From the NCBI GenBank assembly GCA_037389465.1, contig JAZARR010000070.1, positions 524,501 to 588,500 of the forward strand: 64,000 nucleotides of DNA, in the 5' to 3' direction. Shown in pieces: positions 27,701-37,539 of this stretch (position 1 is the first letter of the stretch; every line of letters begins with the position of its first letter). Origin of the DNA: Baylisascaris procyonis. Taxonomy: Eukaryota; Nematoda; Chromadorea; Rhabditida; Ascarididae. A program made the translations under genes and the position numbers. Under the pieces are notes generated by a model. It saw nothing but the letters and a program-made list of their open reading frames with translations. It had not been told where the DNA came from and made no database searches.

Positions 27701-30700
27701 AACCGTGTGATGTAGTATTCGAAGGGACAGGGAGGAGGGAAGGAGGGAAGAGGTTTGTCAAAAGAGACTTGTTATTTTGCAGCATTGTTTTTGAGACTTA
27801 CAATTTATTATTTAGCCCTATGATGTAGTATTCGATGGGGCAGAGGTGGGGTGGAAGGGGAGGGAAGGGTTTTGTCAGAAGAGACTTGCTATTTTGCAGC
27901 AATGTTTTTGGGACTTACAATTTATTATTTAGCCCTATGATGTAGTATTCGAAGGGACAGGGGGAGGGGGAGGGAGGGAAGAGGTTTGTCAGAAGAGACT
28001 TGTTATTTTGCAGCAATGTTTTTGAGACTTACAATTTATTATTTAGCCCTATGATGTAGTATTCGATGGGGCAGAGGTGGGGTGGAAGGGGAGGGAAGAG
28101 GTTTGTCAGAAGAGACTTGTTATTTTGCAGCAACGTTTTTGAGACTTACAATTTATTATTTAACCCTATGATTTAGTATTCGAAGGTACAGGGAGGAGGG
28201 AGGGAGGGAAGAGGTTTGTCAGAAGAGACTTGTTATTTTGCAGCAATGTTTTTGAGACTTACAATTTATTATTTAACCCTATGATGTAGTATTCGAAGGG
28301 ACAGAGGGGGCAAGGGAAGAGGTTTGTCAGAAGAGACTTGTTATTTCGCAGCAATGTTTTTGAGACTTACAATTTATTATTTAACCCTATGATGTAGTAT
28401 TCGAAGGGACAGGGGGAGGGGGAGGGAGGGAAGAGGTTTGTCAGGAGAGACTTGTTATTTTGCAGCAATGTTTTTGAGACTTACAATTTATTATTTAGCC
28501 CTATGATGTAGTATTCGATGGGGCAGATGTGGGGTGGAAGGGGAGGGAAGAGTTTGTCAGAAGAGACTTGTTATTTTGCAGCAATGTTTTTGAGACTTAC
28601 AATTTATTATTTAACCATATGATGTAGTATTCGAAGGGACAGGGAGGGGGGGAGGGAGGGAAGAGGTTTGTCAGAAGAGACTTGTTATTTTGCAGCAACG
28701 TTTTTGAGACTTACAATTTATTATTTAACCCTATGATGTAGTATTCGAAGGGACAGGGAGGGGGATGGGAGGGATGGAAGAGGTTTGTCAGAAGAGACTT
28801 GTTATTTTGCAGCAATGTTTTTGAGACTGACAAATTATTATTTAACCCTATGATGTGGTATTCGAAGGGACAGGGGGGGGGGGAGGGAAGAGGTTTGTCA
28901 GAAGAGGCTTGATGTTTTGCGGCAATGTTTTTGAGACTTAGAATTTACTATTTAAATCTGTGATGTAGTATTCGAAGGAACAGAGAAGGCGGGGGGGAAG
29001 GAGGGAAGAGTTTTGTCAAAAGAGACTTGTTATTTTGCAGCAGTGTTTTTGAGACTTACAATTTATTATTTAACCCTATGATGTAGTATTCGATGGGGCA
29101 GAGGGGGGGGGAGGGAGGGAAGAGGTTTGTCAGAAGACTTCTTATTTTGCAGCAATGTTTTTGAGACTTACAATTTATTATTTAACCCTATGATTTAGTA
29201 TTCGAAGGTACAGGGAGGAGGGAGGGAGGGAAGAGGTTTGTCAGAAGAGACTTGTTATTTTGCAGCAATGTTTTTGAGACTTACAATTTATTATTTAGCC
29301 CGATGATGTAGTATTCGATGGGGCAGAGGTGGGGTGGAAGGGGAGGGAAGAGGTTTGTCAGAAGAGACTTTTTATTTTGCAGCAACGTTTTTGAGACTTA
29401 CAATTTATTATTTAACCGTATGATTTAGTATTCGAAGGTACAGGGAGGAGGGAGGGACGGAAGGGGTTTGTCAGAAGAGACTTGTTATTTTGCAGCAATG
29501 TTTTTGAGACCTACAAATTATTATTTAACCCTATGATGTAGTATTCGAAGGGACAGAGGGGGGAAGGGAAGAGGTTTGTCAGAAGAGACTTGTTATTTCG
29601 CAGCAATGTTTTTGAGACTTACAATTTATTATTTAACCCTATGATGTAGTATTCGAAGGGACAGGGGGAGGGGGTGGGAGGGAAGAGGTTTGTCAGAAGA
29701 GACTTGTTATTTTGCAGCAATGTTTTTGAGACTTACAATTTATTATTTAGACCTATGATGTAGTATTCGATGGGGCAGAGGTGGGGTGGAAGGGTAGGGA
29801 AGAGTTTGTCAGAAGAGACTTGTTATTTTGCAGCAATGTTTTTGAGACTTACAATTTATTATTTAACCCTATGATGTAGTATTCGAAGGGACAGAGGGGG
29901 GAAGGGAAGAGGTTTGTCAGAAGAGACTTGTTATTTTGCTGCAACGTTTTGAGACTTACAATTTATTATTTAACCATATGATGTAGTATTCGAAGGGACA
30001 GGGAGGGGGGGGGGAGGGAGGGAAGAGGTTTGTCAGAAGAGACTTGTTATTTTGCAGCAACGTTTTTGAGACTTACAATTTATTATTTAACCCTATGATG
30101 TGGTATTCGAAGAGACAGGGAGGGGGGGGAGGGAGAGAAGAAGTTTGTCAGAAGAGACTTGTTATTTTGCAGCAATGTTTTTGAGACTTACAATTTATTA
30201 TTTAACCCTATGATGTAGTATTCGAAGGGACAGAGGGGGAAGGGAAGAGGTTTGTCAGAAGAGACTTGTTATTTTGCTGCAACGTTTTGAGACTTACAAT
30301 TTATTATTTAACCATATGATGTAGTATTCGATGGGGCAGAGGTGGGGTGGAAGGGGAGGGAAGAGGTTTGTCAGAAGAGACTTGTTATTTTGCAGCAATG
30401 TTTTTGAGACTTACAATTTATTATTTAACCCTATGATGTAGTATTCGAAGGGACAGAGGGGGGAAGGGAAGAGGTTTGTCAGAAGAGACTTGTTATTTTG
30501 CTGCAACGTTTTGAGACTTACAATTTATTATTTAACCATATGATGTAGTATTCGAAGGGACAGGGAGGGGGGGGGGGAGGGAGGGAAGAGGTTTGTCAGA
30601 AGAGACTTGTTATTTTGCAGCAACGTTTTTGAGACTTACAATTTATTATTTAACCCTATGATGTAGTATTCGATGGGGCAGAGGTGGGGTGGAAGGGTAG

Positions 30701-32361
30701 GGAAGAGTTTGTCAGAAGAGACTCGTTATTTTGCAGCAATGTTTTTGAGACTTACAATTTATTATTTAACCCTATGATGTAGTATTCGAAGGGACAGAGG
30801 GGGGAAGGGAAGAGGTTTGTCAGAAGAGACTTGTTATTTTGCTGCAACGTTTTGAGACTTACAATTTATTATTTAACCATATGATGTAGTATTCGAAGGG
30901 ACAGGGAGGGGGGGGAGGGAGGGAAGAGGTTTGTCAGAAGAGACTTGTTATTTTGCAGCAACGTTTTTGAGACTTACAATTTATTATTTAACCCTATGAT
31001 GTAGTATTCGAAGGGACAGGGGGGAGGGAGGGAAGAGGTTTGTCAGAAGAGGCTTGATGTTTTGCGGCAATGTTTTTGAGACTTAGAATTTACTATTTAA
31101 ATCTGTGATGTAGTATTCGAAGGAACAGAGAAGGCGGGGGGGGGGGGAAGGGAGGGAAGAGTTTTGTCAAAAGAGACTTGTTATTTTGCAGCAGTGTTTT
31201 TGAGACTTACAATTTATTATTTAACCCTATGATGTAGTATTCGATGGGGCAGAGGGGGGGGGAGGGAGGGAAGAGGTTTGTCAGAAGACTTCTTATTTTG
31301 CAGCAATGTTTTTGAGACTTACAATTTATTATTTAGCCCTATGATTTAGTATTCGAAGGTGCAGGGAGGAGGGAGGGAGGGAAGAGGTTTGTCAGAAGAG
31401 ACTTGTTATTTTGCAGCAATGTTTTTGAGACCTACAAATTATTATTTAACCCTATGATGTAGTATTCGAAGGGACAGAGGGGGGAAGGGAAGAGGTTTGT
31501 CAGAAGAGACTTGTTATTTCGCAGCAATGTTTTTGAGACTTACAATTTATTATTTAACCCTATGATGTAGTATTCGAAGGGACAGGGGGAGGGGGAGGGA
31601 GGGAAGAGGTTTGTCAGAAGAGACTTGTTATTTTGCAGCAATGTTTTTGAGACTTACAATTTATTATTTAGCCCTATGATGTAGTATTCGATGGGGCAGA
31701 GGTGGGGTGGAAGGGGAGGGAAGAGTTTGTCAGAAGAGACTTGTTATTTTGCAGCAATGTTTTTGAGACTTACAATTTATTATTTAACCATATGATGTAG
31801 TATTCGAAGGGACAGGGAGGGGGGGGAGGGAGGGAAGAGGTTTGTCAGAAGAGACTTGTTATTTTGCAGCAACGTTTTTGAGACTTACAATTTATTATTT
31901 AACCCTATTATGTAGTATTCGAAGGGACAGGGAGGGGGGATGGGAGGGATGGAAGAGGTTTGTCAGAAGAGACTTGTTATTTTGCAGCAATGTTTTTGAG
32001 ACTTACAAATTATTATTTAACCCTATGATGTAGTATTCGAAGGGACAGGGGGGGGGAGGGAGGGAAGAGGTTTGTCAGAAGAGGCTTGATGTTTTGCGGC
32101 AATGTTTTTGAGACTTAGAATTTACTATTTAAATCTGTGATGTAGTATTCGAAGGAACAGAGAAGGCGGGGGGGGGAAGGGAGGGAAGAGTTTTGTCAAA
32201 AGAGACTTGTTATTTTGCAGCAGTGTTTTTGAGACTTACAATTTATTATTTAACCCTATGATGTAGTATTCGATGGGGCAGAGGGGGGGAGGGAGGGAAG
32301 AGGTTTGTCAGAAGACTTCTTATTTTGCAGCAATGTTTTTGAGACTTACAATTTATTATTT
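27701..32361 (+). repeat. Higher-order repeat copy D (about 4.66 kb)
   Basis: The diagnostic units recur near 28,311, 28,526 and 31,908. The middle part, about 29,200-31,000, has repeats of the GACAGAGGGGGGAAGGG and TTTTGCTGCAACGTTTTGAG unit pair, the same pattern as at 33,860-35,650. Confidence 0.85.
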
Positions 32362-35300
32362 AACCGTGTGATGTAGTATTCGAAGGGACAGGGAGGAGGG
32401 AAGGAGGGAAGAGGTTTGTCAAAAGAGACTTGTTATTTTGCAGCATTGTTTTTGAGACTTACAATTTATTATTTAGCCCTATGATGTAGTATTCGATGGG
32501 GCAGAGGTGGGGTGGAAGGGGAGGGAAGGGTTTTGTCAGAAGAGACTTGCTATTTTGCAGCAATGTTTTTGGGACTTACAATTTATTATTTAGCCCTATG
32601 ATGTAGTATTCGAAGGGACAGGGGGAGGGGGAGGGAGGGAAGAGGTTTGTCAGAAGAGACTTGTTATTTTGCAGCAATGTTTTTGAGACTTACAATTTAT
32701 TATTTAGCCCTATGATGTAGTATTCGATGGGGCAGAGGTGGGGTGGAAGGGGAGGGAAGAGGTTTGTCAGAAGAGACTTGTTATTTTGCAGCAACGTTTT
32801 TGAGACTTACAATTTATTATTTAACCCTATGATTTAGTATTCGAAGGTACAGGGAGGAGGGAGGGAGGGAAGAGGTTTGTCAGAAGAGACTTGTTATTTT
32901 GCAGCAATGTTTTTGAGACTTACAATTTATTATTTAACCCTATGATGTAGTATTCGAAGGGACAGAGGGGGCAAGGGAAGAGGTTTGTCAGAAGAGACTT
33001 GTTATTTCGCAGCAATGTTTTTGAGACTTACAATTTATTATTTAACCCTATGATGTAGTATTCGAAGGGACAGGGGGAGGGGGAGGGAGGGAAGAGGTTT
33101 GTCAGGAGAGACTTGTTATTTTGCAGCAATGTTTTTGAGACTTACAATTTATTATTTAGCCCTATGATGTAGTATTCGATGGGGCAGATGTGGGGTGGAA
33201 GGGGAGGGAAGAGTTTGTCAGAAGAGACTTGTTATTTTGCAGCAATGTTTTTGAGACTTACAATTTATTATTTAACCATATGATGTAGTATTCGAAGGGA
33301 CAGGGAGGGGGGGGAGGGAGGGAAGAGGTTTGTCAGAAGAGACTTGTTATTTTGCAGCAACGTTTTTGAGACTTACAATTTATTATTTAACCCTATGATG
33401 TAGTATTCGAAGGGACAGGGAGGGGGGATGGGAGGGATGGAAGAGGTTTGTCAGAAGAGACTTGTTATTTTGCAGCAATGTTTTTGAGACTGACAAATTA
33501 TTATTTAACCCTATGATGTGGTATTCGAAGGGACAGGGGGGAGGGAGGGAAGAGGTTTGTCAGAAGAGGCTTGATGTTTTGCGGCAATGTTTTTGAGACT
33601 TAGAATTTACTATTTAAATCTGTGATGTAGTATTCGAAGGAACAGAGAAGGCGGGGGGGGGGGGAAGGAGGGAAGAGTTTTGTCAAAAGAGACTTGTTAT
33701 TTTGCAGCAGTGTTTTTGAGACTTACAATTTATTATTTAACCCTATGATGTAGTATTCGATGGGGCAGAGGGGGGGGGAGGGAGGGAAGAGGTTTGTCAG
33801 AAGACTTCTTATTTTGCAGCAATGTTTTTGAGACTTACAATTTATTATTTAACCCTATGATTTAGTATTCGAAGGTACAGGGAGGAGGGAGGGAGGGAAG
33901 AGGTTTGTCAGAAGAGACTTGTTATTTTGCAGCAATGTTTTTGAGACTTACAATTTATTATTTAGCCCGATGATGTAGTATTCGATGGGGCAGAGGTGGG
34001 GTGGAAGGGGAGGGAAGAGGTTTGTCAGAAGAGACTTTTTATTTTGCAGCAACGTTTTTGAGACTTACAATTTATTATTTAACCGTATGATTTAGTATTC
34101 GAAGGTACAGGGAGGAGGGAGGGACGGAAGGGGTTTGTCAGAAGAGACTTGTTATTTTGCAGCAATGTTTTTGAGACCTACAAATTATTATTTAACCCTA
34201 TGATGTAGTATTCGAAGGGACAGAGGGGGGAAGGGAAGAGGTTTGTCAGAAGAGACTTGTTATTTCGCAGCAATGTTTTTGAGACTTACAATTTATTATT
34301 TAACCCTATGATGTAGTATTCGAAGGGACAGGGGGGAGGGGGTGGGAGGGAAGAGGTTTGTCAGAAGAGACTTGTTATTTTGCAGCAATGTTTTTGAGAC
34401 TTACAATTTATTATTTAGACCTATGATGTAGTATTCGATGGGGCAGAGGTGGGGTGGAAGGGTAGGGAAGAGTTTGTCAGAAGAGACTTGTTATTTTGCA
34501 GCAATGTTTTTGAGACTTACAATTTATTATTTAACCCTATGATGTAGTATTCGAAGGGACAGAGGGGGGAAGGGAAGAGGTTTGTCAGAAGAGACTTGTT
34601 ATTTTGCTGCAACGTTTTGAGACTTACAATTTATTATTTAACCATATGATGTAGTATTCGAAGGGACAGGGAGGGGGGGGAGGGAGGGAAGAGGTTTGTC
34701 AGAAGAGACTTGTTATTTTGCAGCAACGTTTTTGAGACTTACAATTTATTATTTAACCCTATGATGTGGTATTCGAAGAGACAGGGAGGGGGGGGGGAGG
34801 GAGAGAAGAAGTTTGTCAGAAGAGACTTGTTATTTTGCAGCAATGTTTTTGAGACTTACAATTTATTATTTAACCCTATGATGTAGTATTCGAAGGGACA
34901 GAGGGGGGAAGGGAAGAGGTTTGTCAGAAGAGACTTGTTATTTTGCTGCAACGTTTTGAGACTTACAATTTATTATTTAACCATATGATGTAGTATTCGA
35001 TGGGGCAGAGGTGGGGTGGAAGGGGAGGGAAGAGGTTTGTCAGAAGAGACTTGTTATTTTGCAGCAATGTTTTTGAGACTTACAATTTATTATTTAACCC
35101 TATGATGTAGTATTCGAAGGGACAGAGGGGGGAAGGGAAGAGGTTTGTCAGAAGAGACTTGTTATTTTGCTGCAACGTTTTGAGACTTACAATTTATTAT
35201 TTAACCATATGATGTAGTATTCGAAGGGACAGGGAGGGGGGGGGGGAGGGAGGGAAGAGGTTTGTCAGAAGAGACTTGTTATTTTGCAGCAACGTTTTTG

Positions 35301-36320
35301 AGACTTACAATTTATTATTTAACCCTATGATGTAGTATTCGATGGGGCAGAGGTGGGGTGGAAGGGTAGGGAAGAGTTTGTCAGAAGAGACTTGTTATTT
35401 TGCAGCAATGTTTTTGAGACTTACAATTTATTATTTAACCCTATGATGTAGTATTCGAAGGGACAGAGGGGGGAAGGGAAGAGGTTTGTCAGAAGAGACT
35501 TGTTATTTTGCTGCAACGTTTTGAGACTTACAATTTATTATTTAACCATATGATGTAGTATTCGAAGGGACAGGGAGGGGGGGAGGGAGGGAAGAGGTTT
35601 GTCAGAAGAGACTTGTTATTTTGCAGCAACGTTTTTGAGACTTACAATTTATTATTTAACCCTATGATGTAGTATTCGAAGGGACAGGGAGGGGGGATGG
35701 GAGGGATGGAAGAGGTTTGTCAGAAGAGACTTGTTATTTTGCGGCAATGTTTTTGAGACTTACAAATTATTATTTAATCCTATGATGTAGTATTCGAAGG
35801 GACAGGGGGGGGGGAGGGAGGGAAGAGGTTTGTCAGAAGAGGCTTGATGTTTTGCGGCAATGTTTTTGAGACTTAGAATTTACTATTTAAATCTGTGATG
35901 TAGTATTCGAAGGAACAGAGAAGGCGGGGGGGGGGGAAGGGAGGGAAGAGTTTTGTCAAAAGAGACTTGTTATTTTGCAGCAGTGTTTTTGAGACTTACA
36001 ATTTATTATTTAACCCTATGATGTAGTATTCGATAGGGCAGAGGGGGGGGGAGGGAGGGAAGAGGTTTGTCAGAAGACTTGTTATTTTGCAGCAGTGTTT
36101 TTGAGACTTACAATTTATTATTTAGCCCTATGATGTAGTATTCGAAGGGACACAGGGGGGGGGGGGGAGGGAGGGAAGAGGTTTGTCAGAAGAGGCTTGT
36201 TATTTTGCAGCAATGTTTTTGAGACTTACAAATTATTATTTAACCCTGTGATGTAGTATTCGAAGGGACAGGGAGGGGGGGGGAGGGAGGGAAGAGGTTT
36301 GTCAGAAGAGACTTGTTATT
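32362..36320 (+). repeat. Higher-order repeat copy E, incomplete (about 4 kb)
   Basis: The diagnostic units recur near 32,967 and 33,187, but the CTATTATGTAG unit and the end of the repeat are absent. The copy ends where the array decays at the right edge, so it is truncated by the array boundary. Confidence 0.82.
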
Positions 36321-37060
36321 CTGCTGCATTTTTTAGACCTGCACTTTATTATTTACATCTGTCATGTAGTATTTAAAGGGCAGAGATGATGAGGCAGGTT
36401 TGTTGTAAGTGACTTGTTATTTTGCTAGAATTGTTTTGAGGGTTCCAATTCACTGTTTACCTTTATGATGTCATATTGGAATGGACGAGTATGGTGGGGG
36501 AGGGGGGGGGGTGAATAGGATTCTTGCATGAGATTATTTATTTAATTTTTTTGAGACTTCCAATTTGCTGTTACCTTTTTGAAGTAATATTGGAATAGAC
36601 ATAGGTCTGAGGAGGGAGTGAGGTGTCCGTCACAAGAGACTTGTTATTTTCCTGCAGTTCTTTGACAATTCCGGTTTATTATTTACCGTTATTATGTAGT
36701 AATGTACAGACTCAGGTGGGGGAGGGAAGGAAAGTGGTTTGTCGCAAGAGAGTTGTTGTTTTGCTAAAATTTTTTCTAGACTTCCAACTTGTTACTTGCT
36801 TCCGCGAAGTGATATTGAAGGGGACAGGGATTGAGAAGTGGAAAAGGTTTGTTGCAGAAGACTTACTGTTTTGCTGCATTTTTTTTTTGAGAATTCTAGT
36901 TACTGTTTGCCTTTGTGATGTAGTATTGGATGGAGCAGAACTGGGAACGGGGAAGGGATGAGTTGTCGCAAGAGGTTTGTTATTGTACAATTTTTTTGAG
37001 ACTTCCAATTTATTTATATCTCAGGATATAGAATTGGAAGGGATAGAGGTGAGAGAAAGA
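36321..37060 (+). repeat. Decayed satellite monomers at the array edge
   Basis: About seven diverged monomers follow one another with the same spacing of about 110-116 bases. They can be recognised by the core near 36,313, 36,411, 36,527, 36,639, 36,750, 36,860 and 36,976 (forms of TTGTTATTTTGCTGCA, TTTTTTGAGACTTCC and GATGTAGTATTGG). The G-rich spacer is shorter and interrupted. Both strands have open frames of about 100 codons here that are chance products of the repeat. This is typical of unhomogenised satellite edges. Confidence 0.9.
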
Positions 37061-37417
37061 GGTTTGTATCGCATTGTAAAATATGTGTTTAAGAATTGCT
37101 CGGTTTTATGAAATCAAAAAGATCGTTCCATTAAAAATAAAAAACCTATTGCGGCGCTGGAAAGATGATTCATAGAGGTCGTTTGCATCTTTCGTATGTT
37201 AATTGCCTCCGACGGAAATTAGCTAAGTTGGTTGCCTTGAGAAGGTAGAAAATGAAAGGAACGACGTTTACCCGGGAGAAGAGCATATTTCATATTTCAT
37301 GGAAGACATAGAGCATATTTCGGTATTCGTTCACTTGTAGGCTGCAAACAAGACCACGTTCAAAAGAGCAGTGTAAAGGGAATTCGGATAAAGGGTGAAA
37401 AGGTAATGCTGTTGTAG
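37061..37417 (+). other. Unique sequence between array edge and first visible ABCG exon
   Basis: No convincing exon is seen. It ends in the 3' splice site CTGTTGTAG at 37,409-37,417. A codon run reading C-G-A-G-K-M at 37,150-37,167 resembles half of a Walker A loop but lacks the following Ser/Thr and its context, so it was not called. Confidence 0.6.
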
Positions 37418-37539
37418 GTGTGGTCACGGTCAACGGCGAAGAACTGCGATCTGACGATATGCGGCGTGTTTCCGCATATGTGCAGCAAGCCGATCTATTC
37501 ATCGGCACTCTCACTGTCAAGGAGCAGTTACAATTTTCG
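37418..37539 (+). CDS. ABCG exon 1 of window: Q-loop
   Basis: Reads V-T-V-N-G-E-E-L, then [21 protein letters not shown]. The Gln of YVQQ is the Q-loop that senses the gamma phosphate and couples to the membrane domain. The exon starts with two bases of a split codon, after TTGTAG, and ends at donor GTTAGT, so at least one coding exon must precede it. Confidence 0.92.

Larger units (their letters stand above)
1..36320 (+). repeat. G-rich tandem satellite array, about 110-bp monomer
   Basis: A single satellite fills the first 36 kb and continues off the left edge. Each monomer has an AT-rich core containing GACTTGTTATTTTGCAGC, then TTTTTGAGACTTACAATTTA, then GATGTAGTATTCGA, followed by a purine spacer of G-runs such as GGGAGGAGGGAGGGAGGGAAGAG. 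Unit length is about 105-118 bases, which gives roughly 325 units. Spacer types recur: plain (GGGACAGGG..), GATGGGGCAGAGGTGGGGTGG, GGTACAGGGAGGAGGG, GACAGAGGGGGGAAGGG, and a distinct type with CTTGATGTTTTGCGGC, AATCTGTGATG and GGAACAGAGAAGGCGGG. All G-runs are on the plus strand. Short open frames inside it reflect the monomer and are not genes. Confidence 0.97.

Noticed and set aside
17097..32033. Plus-strand frames of 61-63 codons repeated four times
   Set aside because: They are stop-free readings of two satellite monomers; the frame changes with G-run length and has no start context or splice context of a gene.
1..36320. Possible CRISPR array or telomere
   Set aside because: There are no unique spacers between identical repeats, the unit is about 110 bases with variable spacers made of G-runs, and the nematode telomere word TTAGGC is not repeated.
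36623..37008. Frames of about 100-112 codons on both strands at the satellite edge
   Set aside because: They lie wholly in decayed monomers, overlap each other on opposite strands and show no family resemblance.
37150..37167. Codons reading C-G-A-G-K-M, like part of a Walker A loop, upstream of the first ABCG exon
   Set aside because: The Thr/Ser after Lys and the family context (G-S-S before, T-L-L-N after) are missing, and the frame does not lead into the next exon with clear splice sites.
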